A stretch of 64,000 nt of DNA from Ulva prolifera (GCA_023078555.1 CM041196.1:8133985-8197984), one strand, 5' to 3'; counted from the first letter of the stretch, positions 10,837 to 22,970 are shown. The notes: a model not told the origin generated them from the sequence alone. Numbers and translations: made by a program.

Positions 10837-13149
10837 TCAAGTGCGCATCAAACCACGCAAGCTCGCCATCATGGTTGCCCGAGCAGCCGCTTGCCCCACC
10901 TCTGCCTCCTCACGCCCGCCCCTGCCCGCGGCCTTACCTCCAACGTCCCGGCCTATACTGTAACCACGGCCCTGCGCGCCTGCATGACGTGCCTGGCCGC
11001 TCCTGGACAAGAAGCCACTCCGCCCTTGCACAGGGCCGCGTTCCGAGCGCACGGCCGTCCTGCCCGCTTGTGCACTAGCCCGGCCCTTACCCCTGGGTGC
11101 AGGCCGCTCAGACGGTGCGTCGCCCCAGCGTACGCTGGTGGCCCCCGCGGTGATGGCCCGGGCATGCGTGCGGCTGCTCGTGCCGGAGCTGCGATCTCGG
11201 CCGGGGGGCGACGGCGGGGGTGCCCGCGCCGACGCGGGCCGCGCAGCCAGGGCGCCCGCGTGCGCGCTGAACGGCCTGCGGCGCAGCGTGGCGGCGGCGG
11301 CTGCGCCACGCACGGTCGCTGCGTGGCGCGCCATCGCCTCTGCCGACAGCAGGTCAGGTGCGCCTGTATGGCCGGCCTCGCGCCACTCCGCTGTGCCTGC
11401 ACCAGCGCACGTTTTTGCAAGTGCTCGCCATGGAGAGAACCAGAAGCCAAGGATCCCAGGCGCGTGAGACAGGGCGAGGGCCGCACCTGCGGTGTGGCGG
11501 GGCCAGGTGTGGGGCCGTGCACGGGCCGAGGCGGCCGCGGCGCTCACAGGACGCCCGGGCTTGGCGTGCTCTGCACATCACTCGCACCGCAATCGGCAAG
11601 CAGGGGCAGCATCGGCCCGAGGTACAGGCCCGAGCTCCCGCTGGCAATGAGGGGCTGCATGCATGGGCTGCATGCGTGTAAGCCACGGGGCGGGGGAGGG
11701 CGCACGGGTGCGGGCGCGCCGCAGGAGGGCTTCGTTGTGGCGCAGCATCGCCTGCGCGGCGCGAGCCGCCTCCTCTATTTCCGCAAGCTCGGTCGCAGCG
11801 TCCACGCGGCGCGTGCTGGGCTTGGCCACCCTCGCCAGCCGCTCCGTGGCGATGTCGAACTGAGTCTGCACCGCAGCCGCATGTGCCTGCGCCGTGCGTT
11901 GCGTCCAGCACACACCGGCATCCGCGCGGTCGCCACGCGGCAGCCCCCAGGAACATCATGCCGCACCCTGGTGGGGCTCTCCCCCCCAGCAGGAGCCCCG
12001 CTGGCTGTGCTGTGGCTTTCGGCACAGGAGCCCGGCGCGCAGCGTGCGCATCACACCTGACACTCGTACACCTCATCATCAAGCTGCGCCCGGCGGCTGA
12101 ACTCAAATGCCGCGCTGCCGTCGCCGCCGCACCGCTGCAGCTCCTGCAGCACGCCGGCGCGGTCTGCCGCCGCAATCGTCATCGCGCGGCGGAGCCGCCG
12201 CCGCCGCCGCCGCGTCTGGCTGCGGACGGAGCCCGCCGTGCTGCGGCCCCCGGTCCGCCGCCGCCGCCGCGCCCTCCGCGCCGCCACGGCGTCCATGAAC
12301 GGCGACAGCAGGGTGCGCACGACACGCGCCTGCTCCCGGTCAGGCGCGGGGGGCCGCGCGGGGCACGTCACGGTGGCTGGAGGGGACATGTGCTGCAGCC
12401 AGAAGGTGTCGCGGTGGCCAGCGGCTGTGAGGGCGTCCCGGGCATCCACAGGCGCCCCATCAGACCCAGATCCACACGATGCCAGTTCCTCCTGGAGGTA
12501 CTGCACGGCGTGTGCTGCTTGCCAGGGGTCTCGTCCGGCGTCGGAGTCCGAGGGGCTGGCGCCGCCGTGCGTGGTCCACGCGCGAGGCCGCTGCCCGGCG
12601 CTGAAGCTGCTCGCCGAGGATAGGCTGTCTTCCTCCTCTGGGACGGTCAGCGGGAAGCTGTCGAGGGCGGCCGTGGACCTGCGGCAGTGCATGCATGGGG
12701 GATGCTGTGTACACGATAGCTGCACCAGCCTGCGACAAGTGTCTCTGCGGGTTGAAACGACGCCAAATAGCGCTAGTTGTAGCTCCGGCCAGCAGTTCCA
12801 TGACGAGGCCCTCTCCAACATGGCAGCAGCATGGGTAGAGTGCGTTTGGGTGCAAAGACGGGATCAGGTTGAACCGGGCAAGGCTGTGTGAGTTGTCTGA
12901 TTAGCGCCTGAGAATGTTTGCACAGGGCTGGCCGACCAAACGGGATGGTGGTTGTACTTTGCAGAACCTGCTCCATGTGGTGCCAACGGGGTGAGCCTAC
13001 GCAGAAGAGCTGCGCTGTTGCTCTCCTGGGGCAGACGTCAATGCCGGCTGCCGCAGTGCGCACCGCAGGATGTCCTCTCCTGAGCTCGGTACCACAGGTC
13101 CCAGGTCCAGTTTTCGCAGAAAGCCTGGCCTGAGACGAGCCGTTGGCAT
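10837..13149 (-). CDS. unknown 417-residue basic, Ala-rich protein with RPxSA motifs
   Basis: I do not recognise this protein. Five minus-strand exons, 13149-13064, 12678-12057, 11886-11706, 11339-11091 and 10952-10837, keep phase at all four junctions. Donors are GTGCGC, GTGTGA, GTGCGC and GTAAGG. It starts MPTARLRPGFLRKLDLGP at an ATG. Features in order: an acidic Ser/Glu segment (about residues 40-60), a strongly arginine-rich block (about 155-190, runs of five or more Arg), a predicted helix or coiled coil (about 235-300), then a Pro/Ser/Ala tail with RPFSA and RPASA. RPxSA-like motifs are common in microtubule and ciliary proteins, which would fit the window, but that is only suggestive. 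The last exon is the least certain. Confidence 0.55.
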
Positions 13150-16100
13150 GACAGAGGCATTGTTGGGCCCTGATGGGTGTGCTCTCGTGCTCAGGCTGCA
13201 GCTTTTCTGTATCGAGTAAAACTCAGGAGTTGCAGGCTCCAAAAAGACATGCTTGCTGGGAATCGGGTTGTTCGCAATGGCAGCTCGGGGATCTCCCAAG
13301 CTGAGCAGACCGCCTCTGCAGCACCCCCGATCGGTCAGCTGTCCACCTCCAAGGAGCACCAGCGAGTGCCGAACAGCACCGTACCTTGGACAGCTACCGG
13401 TTCTGATGCCATGTAGTCCAGAATAATGTTCCTATACCTGACAGCTGGTGAACCATGGTGCATACGTGGCGTCAGCGTAGTGCTAAGTGCCTTGGAGAGC
13501 ATGGCCATGCACCTGAATCAAACGCAGCACACTCCTTCGCTGCAACTCAGAGTTCTGAACAGCCATCCGCATCTGCCGAATCTCCTGCTCATCGTCGTCG
13601 TCCGTCATCTTTGATGCTCAACAGGAGCGGCGCTGTGTGCGCCAGTTGAGCCTGGCGCGCACGGAGAAAAGCTCATTGCCGTTGCGAAAGTGCAGCTTGA
13701 CGCCCAAGGTGCAAATTATTGATCGGCCCTTCGCACTTGTTGTCTGACGTACGCTGACAAGGGACATCTCGCATGCAGCAGTGTCCCTCAGCAGAGCTCA
13801 GCTGAGCGAACAAGCGCGGGACTCCAGCGCATGATGCAGCTGCCTCCAGTCCAGACACGTGAAAAAGGCAACTGAGTTGGCCAGACTGCACGTACCTCCA
13901 AAACACCTAGCCAAGTTGGCATGATTCGGTGGCCTTCATTGCCAACTCACTGTGTGCCCGACTCCTTGGCATTCAGCGTATCCACATCCAGCGCCACACG
14001 GCTGGCATGGCCTCAGACTGTATTCTCTGTTGTTGCGTGGCGTGATGTGAAGGTCACATGCGCAAAGACCAAGCCAGGGTAAGCTTTGAAGCAGTGCTCA
14101 ATACATCGGATCACGGAGGTCCAGACCTGAACATCTTTTCGTCACTTGTGCTGCCAGCTCATGCTAGCTCACTGTGTGACGTTCCATACCACCTGAACAG
14201 GCCAACAGGATGCAATCCAGGTCCATTGTTATGTACGATGGCGCTGCTGCGTGGCGTGAGTGTCCTGCAAATCGGTCGTGCTGTTTTCACCAGAGCCCGC
14301 ATGTTTGAACGAATGGCCCATCTTCAGCACTCCCAGGGGCCAGGACCACGCAGGACCATCGAGGTCGTGAGCCATGCTGTGTCTGCAGCCAGCTTGTAGG
14401 TCTCAAGCTGACTGATGCTCGCACGCAGATTGAATCTTTCGCACGGCCCAGCTGGTTGCTCTCATAGGACTATAGCACAGACACGTGCTCAGGGGGGGGG
14501 GATGTGTAGATGCTTGCCCCGTTTATACACGAGGTCTGCTGATCTGGCGTCTCTGATGCCCTGCCGAGAGTTCAGAAGAGGTCACCGTTGTCAAAGTAGG
14601 CGGCAAGGCAATGACAGTTGGTGGTGTGTTTGTTCATGAGGCGTATCACCCACTGCCACCTTCAGAGGCCAAGTGTGCGTGTGTACCAGCTGGCCAACAC
14701 ATGCAGCGACTGGACATTTGAGTGGAAAGTAGTGCTTGCCACTTAGGATTCGCTGTTGCTGCGTCATGTATCCCACTGCGTCTGCAATGCCAACCAAATG
14801 TACAATATGCTCCCAAACTAGCTAATGCGAATAGGCCCCCAGGAGAAATTCTAGACATCCCCAGTCTCCTCAAGTGCAGAGCAACGAAGCTACAAAATTC
14901 ATGGCGCGACGACACGACTTGTCTGCAAGCACAATTGACTCCTGGGTTGTGCAAAGAAACAGGGACCTCGAACAGGGCAATCCTGCAAGCAATGTTTCGG
15001 TACAGGACACATGGGATGTGTGCTTGCGCAGTGTGGCTCTGTTTCTCTCAACAAACGTAACGGCCACCGGCGTAGAGTTGCAGGCACTGTGATCAGTCTT
15101 TGGTGTTCCAGAAGCAGCACTGCTGCAGACGCAACAACCAGGAGGGCATTGACTGACGACAACACCGTGCAGATGTTGCTCTCGTGTGCTTGAGAACACC
15201 ACATATGTAGTGCAGAAGTCATAAGTGGGCTTTGCTGTTGAACCTGTGTTAAGTGTAGTGTGTTTGTCCCTCAACCAGTTGAAGCGTAGCGCTCTAAGGC
15301 CCTACAACGCAAAAATGAAGCAGGCGGCTCATACACGGAATCTGAGCAGACTTTGTTTTTTGACTGGGATTGGGTGCTTGTGTTGTGGTATCCATCTGCT
15401 ACAAGTGCCATCAGTCGTGATGCAAGAGCGCCGGTCCGTTTGACAACATGCCACCCCCTCTTGGGCTTGGCAGGACAGACAACGAAAATACAGCATAGCT
15501 TTCATGCTTCTCCAGCTAGGACAACGCCACGTTTGGTGCAACTGCATCATAGTGCAAAGGAGCTTGAATGTTGCAACTTGCAGCGCAGGAGGTTACACTG
15601 TTGGATCCCCGACCCGATATCGCAATAAGATTCTGATTCATCAAATCGACATCACGGTGCTTCAATGCCTTTTATGGCTGGGCCTTCCAAGATTATCACC
15701 GGCTGAGTGGAGTGCAGTAGTGCTTGGTTGGGCTTCTCTAAAGTCCCAAGCCGGCCGCCATGACGGTGACAATGATAACCACAATTTACTTGCTTCCCAT
15801 ATTGCCGTGTTAGCCACAGCCCATATGGCGCGACCTGTTCCTGGTCGGGTGCATGCATTTCCACGTGCAGCCTGCATACACCGTGCATGCCTATGCGAAA
15901 CACCAACACTCCAGCAGTCCTGCGAAATAGTGTAGGCACCGATGCAGATCAATGGCTAATTCTTCTGTGAGTACATTTGTGCATCCCCTTGTGCATCCCC
16001 CCGGAATCAGAAACGTCTAATCATATTGAAACGAGGCGGGCGGGTCGACATCATCAATACTTCCAAATTTGTTGGCTACAAACGGCTCTAGCCACTTCAG

Positions 16101-16526
16101 GCATGCCAGGTATGACCCAGGAAGTGCCTCTTCCGTCGGGAGGAAAACTGTGATGCATTTTAGCTTTGTCTTTGTGGCAATATGCACACCCCGGTTACCT
16201 TCACAACCAGAGACCTAGTTGAGCACCTTTCGTACGCTTTCTGTGCTAGTACAAGGCACTTTGTCGCATTTGGTTGCCGTTCTGGACAGCGCTGCTTGAT
16301 GCCACCTTCATGGGCGCCATGTCAGGCAAGCTTCGAGAATTCGATGTTGGTTCATCCGTTATCAGAATTTGTGTGTTTGTGGGTCCTTGCGTGATCTGGG
16401 CGGGAGAATATGAACACTCTCCAGCTTGCCATATTTCTCTCCCTTATCCGCGCTCTCAGCGCCTCAGGAGATCCCCGGAGGCTGCCGGGTGGGACATTCA
16501 TTGAATCGATAGTGAGCATCTCCTGA
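13150..16526. other. long region without a convincing gene
   Basis: GC is near 50% with frequent stops in all frames. Open frames up to about 140 codons occur but have no recognisable domain or splice context. A run of nine G lies near 14491. No RNA gene or transposon protein was recognised. Confidence 0.5.
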
Positions 16527-17066
16527 CTAGTCTGATCTTATATGCGCGCGTTTGGTTGGCGCGCGTCGAAGGCTCTTTGCCCCCGACTGTGATGTGTAAT
16601 ACTGCTGCTGATGGGACAGCGACAGCGGCGGCAGTGGAACGCCCGTGTCCATATATTGTATGAATCGCTCGTTTTTGCCGTTGTATTCAATGATTCGGAC
16701 CTCCTGAGGCCAATTGACATTGGTTGGAACGCTGGTTCGCTTGGGGGCGTTGTCCATGTGTCGCTGTCCATGCGGCAGTAGATGTCCCAGTGCAGCTTGG
16801 ATTGCAAACCACACCAGATCACCGACTAGTTGATATCGAATGCCACGGGACAGAGTGGACAGGGAGTTATGTATGCGCGGGTGCGTGGTGATCGAGTGAG
16901 TAGCATGCGATACTGCGCGCCGATTCGACACGATGCGCGCATGGTCAAGGGTTGACTTCGAGTCTGTACAGTAAAAGCTGCTGTTTGTGCACGAGGACCA
17001 GGCCCGCAAGTGCTTGGGCCGTGCCTTGCTGTCTCGTCGCGCAACCTCGTGTGCTCCTGTAGCCAT
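16527..17066 (-). CDS. possible 179-residue hypothetical protein
   Basis: An uninterrupted minus-strand frame runs from ATG at 17066 to TAG at 16527. Its C-terminal half reads like natural protein (for example NWPQEVRIIEYNGKNERF and a YMDTGVPLPP turn) with balanced composition, but I recognise no family. An open frame of this length is expected about once by chance in 64 kb at this GC, and its N-terminus overlaps the open frame of the next gene on the opposite strand. It may be a chance frame, or only the C-terminal part may be an exon. Confidence 0.25.
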   Translation of the reverse strand: MATGAHEVARRDSKARPKHLRAWSSCTNSSFYCTDSKSTLDHARIVSNRRAVSHATHSITTHPRIHNSLSTLSRGIRYQLVGDLVWFAIQAALGHLLPHGQRHMDNAPKRTSVPTNVNWPQEVRIIEYNGKNERFIQYMDTGVPLPPLSLSHQQQYYTSQSGAKSLRRAPTKRAHIRSD

Positions 17067-17131
17067 TTACGAACACATCGCAGCAGTCAGTTCGACCGGG
17101 GCATTCGCTGTTCACCTCGACTCCCATGCAG

Positions 17132-17985
17132 AGACAAGCCTCAAATCCGCGCCCAAGGCCCTAGGTGCCAAACATCGCACCAAGAAGGCGAAGACCACGA
17201 AGCGAGCGAGCAAGGCTACAGGAGAAGCTGTCAAGAAGCTGGCGCAGCAGGCCCATGCAGAAGCAGCTTGCGACACGGCTTGTTGTGCTCCACATGAGCG
17301 GCGCCACTTCGACTCCGACCCACTCCAGGGGAACAGCTCTGACTCGTGCAATACAGCGCACGACGGCATCACCCCGGCGCTGATGGCTGCAGCTGGCCAG
17401 GCAGGCGCACAACAGACGGCACAGGAGGCGCAGCCGCAGCTGTGCCACCCGCAGCCACCGCCGCCGCTGTGCGCGTCCTGGCACATCTCACAGGCACACT
17501 ACGACGCACTAGTGCCTGCCGCCGCTGCAGCGCGGAGGCGCGAGGCGGCGCGGCGGGCACTGCTCGCATGCGAAGCCCAAGCCCGCAGCGCGCAGGCCGC
17601 ACAGCAGGGGGCCGAGGCGACCCTGCGCAGCGCAGAGGCTGCTGCGGAACGGCACGAGAAGTGTGCTGCAGAGACGCGGGGCCGCGCGGCAGGCGGACGT
17701 ACGAAGCGGCCGCAGGCCCAGCTGGCGGCGCAGGAGAAGGCGGCGCTGGAGGAGGCGCTGGCGGCGTCGGAGCGCACCCGGGCGGAGGAAGTCCGCCGCA
17801 GCATCGCGGACCTCAGCCGGTGCGCGCACGCCGCGCAGCACGCGCTGTGCGCGGCGCGCGAAGCAGAGCGGGAGGCCGCGGCGGCCTTTGAGGCCGCAGC
17901 GGAGCCGGCGGAGTGCATCCCGCTGGGCGTGCTGCGGCGTGCAGTGGAAGTGGGGCTTCTGATTCCAGCAGCAATGCATGCATGA
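17132..17985 (+). CDS. Ala-rich coiled-coil protein, start unresolved
   Basis: No family recognised. The frame is open from about 16987 to the TGA at 17983-17985, but no ATG occurs in frame before the middle of the protein. An upstream exon or a splice acceptor is therefore needed; CATGCAG ending at 17131 is the best candidate. The first part is Lys-rich (KKAKTTKRASKAT), like a histone H1 tail or nuclear localisation signal. The middle is Cys/His/Pro-rich. From about 17500 on it is a long Ala/Glu/Arg helix, predicted coiled coil, with LACEAQARSAQAAQQ-type heptads. GC jumps from about 52% to over 70% near 17400. TGTAA, a possible poly(A) signal, lies at 18127-18131. Confidence 0.5.
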
Positions 17986-18565
17986 CGCCGCGTGCGGCAG
18001 CGGCAGGGGTGCAGATGCCCGGCATGTGCAATTGCATGGCAGTGCTGCCACGCGACACAGAGAGCGTCTGATTGAGTCTGTTGACTCAGCGGTTCACCGG
18101 CGGGGGCGGCGCTTGCCGACCTGAGTTGTAAGAGAGCAGCGTGCTTTGGGGAGCTCGTGTGGGTAGCAGGTGCTTGAGTGTGTGGTGCAGTGCAGTGGCA
18201 GCGAGGCCGTGTCGTGCACCATGCAGGCGCTGCATCACGGCAGAGAGAGTGGCTACTGTGGTAGTGCGTGGCACACGTTCGTTGGTGTCTGGAGACGTCT
18301 GATTGTAGAGGACAGCTCTGCGAAAAGCAACATGCTAGTCATGTTCAGCGTGGTCGTGCAGCGGAGCTGTGGTCGTGTAAAGGAGATGCAAGCTGGTGAG
18401 CGGCGAGGCGCGGGCATGGACATGGTCCTACGGTGTGACTGTTCTCAAGTGCCCACATTCGATGCACTGTGGCAGCACCCCAGCCCAGCATCTGGAGAGC
18501 CTGATGTATGGGACCACCTCGCAGGCGATGGCCGACGCGCGTGTGCCACAACGATGCTGTTCTGA

Positions 18566-18659
18566 CTACTTTCCCCTTCGGCATATGTGGTCCCGTTCAT
18601 TCGGAGTTGTCAATGTCCAATAGGATACGGCTCAGTCAATTCAGATTTACTTTACTTTT
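18566..18659 (+). repeat. dispersed repeat, copy A
   Basis: It shares a series of blocks with copies near 36.8 kb and (inverted) 47.3 kb: ATGTGGTCC, TTCATTCGGAG, TCAATGTCC, ACGGCT and a CAGATTTACTTTACTTTT tail. With copy B the 16 bases GGAGTTGTCAATGTCC are identical. It encodes nothing recognisable, so a small non-autonomous element such as a SINE or MITE fragment is likely. Confidence 0.6.
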
Positions 18660-19304
18660 GGGTCCAGATAAAGTTTCTACAAGACAATGTGCGAACTCGT
18701 GTGTCACTTTCGCTCTGGTTCACGTTCAGGCTCATGTGTTGTCAAGTATGGGCTGTGCAGACTGCATTTCAGCCCACCCTCTCCCTCCTGCCCGCAATTG
18801 ATTTGAAGCAAATTTTGCTCCATCCCCAGCTGCCAGGACACTACTGCAAGCTGCAGGCACTGTACAATTCTTACACTGACGCCCCAAAAGGATGCATGTG
18901 CTCCCTGCTGCTTGTTATGCAAAGATAGCCAAATGAGGCGGGGCACCAAAGGCCATCCTGCCCGTTCCACGGTCATGTTGAATGTAGCCAGGCACGTGTT
19001 GAGCATTCCATTATGCATATACTGTTCGCCAACTTCCACAAAGTCGCCTGTTTCACTGCGCCGCCCCTGGAGGCATCTGGCCTGTGGCTTGCATGTAGCA
19101 GGATGTAACCCACGCGCCACCTCCTCACCGAGTCCATACTCATGGCTGCCGCATGGTGGAACTCGCAACTGCACTATGCCAGACGTTGGGAGTGGCACAC
19201 CGATCACAACAAGTGCGGCCGCCCATGGCCAGGGACTCTAGGCGTGGCACTCCGCCGTCCGTCGCTGCTTTGATTGCACACCCTCATGCTCAAACACGTC
19301 AGCA

Positions 19305-19340
19305 CACACTCATGCTCACACTCATGCTCACACTCATGCA
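19305..19340. repeat. 12-bp tandem repeat, three copies
   Basis: Three head-to-tail copies of CACACTCATGCT (last base of the third differs), followed by a CA-rich stretch. Confidence 0.8.
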
Positions 19341-19482
19341 CACACAATGCAGGAAGTGCAGGCGGCCCACGCAGAGTGCATCTGGCCTTCCCCCTCCTTT
19401 CAGCCATGCCTCTGCTGCCTGCCAGATCCAGTATGGAGAGTGCCACGCCCACCGCCTGGGCAGAGGCCGTCTTTCGGTCAAG

Positions 19483-19506
19483 CCCCCCCCCCCCCCCCCC
19501 CCCCCC
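19483..19506. repeat. homopolymer run of 24 C
   Basis: An uninterrupted C run that reads as poly-G on the minus strand, about 40 bases past the stop codon of the EF-hand/rhodanese gene, so probably in its 3' UTR. Its length may be unreliable in assembly. Confidence 0.85.
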
Positions 19507-19544
19507 GCCCAGCGCGCAGCCTCCTCGCGGCCTGCCGGCACACC

Positions 19545-22500
19545 TCACGGCAACGGCCACGGCGCGAGGAACGGCTCGAGCTCCGGCAGGAAGGGGTGCA
19601 GCTCGGTCGTGGCCTCGCCGTCGGGGCCCTCCAGCGCACCACCCATCGCGCGCCACGCCAGCAGGCCCCCCACCATGTTCACCACCTTCGCCTCCGGCAG
19701 CGCCTCCATCAGCTTCAGAGCCACCTGCACGCCGGGCCACCGCGTCCTGAGCAGTGGAGCCAGCGGCCCCGCAGCGCCCAAGCAGCACCCATCACCCACG
19801 GCAGTGTTGGGTCGCCATGCAGGACGTTGAGGGCTGACATCGAGAGATTGGTCCCAAACATCGAGTACTGTTGTGTGCGTCTGGGCCCAAAGACCCAACC
19901 CTGGACCACCGGCCAGAGCCCGGCAAGCAGCGCTCGCTCTGTACATGATTGTGGCGCGGGAGCCGGCTCAGCTGCTGCCGACGTGGCGGGGTTTGAAGCA
20001 GACATGGCATGGAGTGCAGGGGGGCGCACGAGCGCGGCGCGGCTGCCGTCGGTGCAGAAGGTCACGACGACTGGGCGGCCGGCGGTCGGCATGTCGAGGG
20101 CCTCCTGCGCCAGCTCCTGCACCTCCTGCAGCGCGTCGGCATCCGCCTCCCAGCCGGCGTCCGTGTACGGGTTCTGCAGCATGTCGCACAGCAGCGCGGA
20201 CAGCGCCGTTGACACCTGCACGGCGGGGCGGGGTAGTGCTGCGGCCTGGTGGAGCCGCGAGGCGTGGGCGCCAGCGTGCGCCTCAGAGCAGCCCGCCACA
20301 ACACGGCGGCGCTCGGGGGCAGTCCGGCGGCGGCGGCACAGGTTGCGGATTCACGCAAGAGGCACCACATGCGTGGCCACCGCAAGCGCATGGAACCGTG
20401 CGGCCCACAGGGCAACACGTCACCACCGAAATGGTGGGGGGGGCGGGCGCACGTCGTACTCGTCTACCGTGCGGCAGTCCACGCCAATCACCTCGCTCAC
20501 AGCCTCCGAGCGCATCTGCGCCTGCACCTCCTGCACATGCATGGCGGGCACGCGCGCGTACAGCGGGTGCGACCGCACGCGCGCCGCCAGCGCCGGCGGC
20601 AGCCCCCGCGCCGCCTGCAGCTCCACAGCGCCGGTCATCAGCGCCGCAAGCTCGTCCGCCGCGGCTGCCGCGGCCGTCGCGGAGAACAGCAGGCCCATCG
20701 CTTCACAGAACGGCGCAAACGCCGCGGCGCCGGCGGGGAAGCGCGGGCCGTGCTGCACGGCCACGCCGCCCAGCAGCGTGCGCAGCGCGTCGGGGCTGTG
20801 GCTCTGCAGCTTCCACCGTGCGATGGCCATGACTGCAGCCCATTCGATCACCTCCACCTCGTCTGCACCGCCACCTGTGCTACTGTCTGCAGCACCGCCG
20901 GTGCCGGCCGGGCCGTCATCATCTGCAGGAGGAGGGCCGGCCCCGTGTTCCGTGGCCATGCTGTCCACGGCGGGCTGTGCCGGACACAGCTGCAGGAGAT
21001 GCTCGAACAGGCACCTGCATGCACACCGCCATACGGTCGCTGCAGCAAACGGGAAATGTACAAGGAAACGTCGAGGGAGTCTCAGAGCACATGCATGCCG
21101 TCCATTCTGCCCGCCTTGTGGCCACTTGCGTGCCGCATCCCCGCCTGTCGGGAGGCTGGGTAGAGCCTGGGGCTCTCGTTGGGGAGCACTGTTGCAATGC
21201 ATTGTAAGCTTGTCCATGCATGCAGTCTCGGACCACAGCTCCCAGCACGGGTCTCAGGGGCAGACGGTGAGCAACGATGCACCTGAGCTGCCCCTGCCAG
21301 TCTTTGAGGGACAGGAAGTAGGCCGTGAGCACCGGCTGGAAGCCCTGCCGCACGCTCCAGCCATCCGCGCCGCTGGCCAGTGCGGCCATGAGCTCCTGGA
21401 ATTCATCAAGCTTCATGTCATGAATTTCGTCCAGGTCCAGGCTGGTCAGAGCCTGCTGTAGCTGTGCGGGGGTCGCAAAGCCTGGGAGCCCTGCTACCAG
21501 GCGCTCCACATCTCCAGCCGCCACAAATCTGCCAACACAGCCCTGCTTCAAGGTCAGCGCAAACACCGGCAGACTCACTGCAGGTCCAAGTGGGCTGATA
21601 CGTGCAGCATCACCTCCTGAAAAGCTGTGTTTTGCGGTCTACATGCGCACGAATGCGCTGTGGTGATGATACAGCAAGTAGTCAGCACTCTCCTGCTTCA
21701 GTAGTGCTGCGTACCCGGTTGGCGGGCGGTCGAGGTGCTGGAATGTTGCCCGGAATATCATGCGAGGCGTCAAGCTGTCCAGAGGGACGCTCAGGTCCCA
21801 GGGCAGTTGGTGCGGGTCGTCTTCTTCGCAGGCGGCAACCGGGTTGTTCCGTTGCAGCCATTCGCCCAGGAAGCGGATCGGGCATGGCTGAGAAAACTTG
21901 GGAGGCAGAAACCCGTCGGCCTCCCAGAGCTCCTTTGAAGCAGATTGCATGTGACTTTTGGCCAGAAAAGTTATGGTTTCCGCGAGTCCCTGTTCCAGCA
22001 GGCGTGCCACGTTCGCTGTGAGGTACGCCCGATTGTTTGCTGGATGCCGTGGGTGAGTCTTGCCTGGCTCAAAGTCGACCGGCATGTGCAGGCCATGTGT
22101 GATAGCATAGATCGCGCTGAAGAACTGAGAATCTGAAGACGAATCCTTGAATTCTTCCCAACTGGAGACCCAGTCCTCGATGTTGACCAACCCGTCTGCA
22201 TCCCTGTCCATCTCTTGCAGCAGTTCCCCTGCCTAACACAGCAGATGAATAAGCAAGGAGGCGGCGACTTTTTCACTGCGTCATCGCGCTCATGGTGCTC
22301 AACACGGCTGCTCTTGAGTGTGCACCTGCTGTTGGTTGACTTCCGGAGAGTCCAGGCACACCAGTCCACGCAGCTGCTTTACGGCAAGTCGCTCTGTTCC
22401 ATCGATATCCAAGGCGTGAAACGCTTTGATCAGCGCATCCTCCCTATCTTCGAATTCCTTGCAGTCATGCAGACTCATGTTGGTGCTCTCAGCGACGTAT

Positions 22501-22970
22501 ACTCCACGGTTCTCAAGTCGGCTCAGCATAGCCTGAATAGGTGCCATTTTTGAAGCATGTGCAGGTGTGCCTGATAGACATGGCTCGGGCGCAGGCGTTA
22601 GGCTAGGCTCGACAGATGGTGCATCTTGCGGAGGGATACATGGAGGAGTCTGAGCACTATCTTCTCCCTCGTAAACGGGCTCGCCTGCAGTCAATAGACT
22701 TCTCCAGGAAATCTTGCTTTCTGAACAGCAACGCTGTTCGCATGCGTGCCGTGGCTCGCACCGTTTCCGCTCATTGCAGCAAGTTCGATAGTACAGCTAC
22801 ACCTTCAGGTTCAGATGCATCGCGACGCAGTTCAACACCATGGTTCACTTGTCAGCTGTCACCCACGCTAATATCTCTTGCTGCATACGCAATGCTCATG
22901 CGGGCTCTGTCGAAGCGTCGGATCACAAGCTCCCTCAGCCACGATCCGGTGAAGCCTGAGCTGAGATAAC
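19545..22970 (-). CDS. multidomain EF-hand / DPY30-like / rhodanese protein
   Basis: Minus-strand exons read as about 22965-22863, 22684-22326, 22232-21643, 21528-21283, 21014-20453, 20215-20030 and 19724-19545, with matching phases. The first exon is not fixed; an ATG near 23130 with a GTGCAG donor would fit. Domain order: a degenerate EF-hand (ALIKAFHALDIDGTERLAV), a canonical EF loop (DRDADGLVNIED), a DPY30-like dimerisation motif (LLEQGLAETI then PIRFLGEWLQRNNP), another EF-like segment (SLDLDEIHDMKLDEF), an Ala-rich linker, and a C-terminal rhodanese domain. The rhodanese keeps its DCRTVDEYD strand, a six-residue active loop starting with the catalytic Cys (CTDGSR), and the GGLLAWRAMGG end. 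DPY30-type motifs anchor proteins in radial spokes and other axonemal complexes, so a calcium-sensing ciliary protein is plausible; that is inference. I know no established name for this combination. Confidence 0.72.

Larger units (their letters stand above)
17986..19544. other. intergenic region with simple repeats and one dispersed-repeat copy
   Basis: No coding exon recognised. It contains a dispersed repeat copy (18566-18659), a 12-bp tandem repeat and a run of 24 C, all listed separately. Confidence 0.5.

Noticed and set aside
10654..12060. A 468-codon open frame on the plus strand
   Set aside because: It is the antisense shadow of GC-rich minus-strand exons; composition is Arg/Ala/Pro-rich without domains, and the minus strand gives a phase-consistent gene.
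13150..16526. tRNA or other structured RNA genes in the large gene-free regions
   Set aside because: I could not find a stretch with convincing A and B boxes and a cloverleaf by eye; a tRNAscan-SE or Infernal run would be needed to decide.
16527..17066. Viral or transposon origin for the 179-codon frame
   Set aside because: No integrase, polymerase or capsid motif is visible; the frame is not longer than chance allows.
19347..21461. A 704-codon open frame on the plus strand
   Set aside because: Antisense of the EF-hand/rhodanese exons, where the minus strand has recognisable domains and splice sites.
19545..22970. TBC (Rab-GAP) plus rhodanese protein like TBC1D23 or TBCK
   Set aside because: The rhodanese part fits, but I see no TBC catalytic Arg or Gln fingers; EF-hand and DPY30-like motifs explain the rest better.
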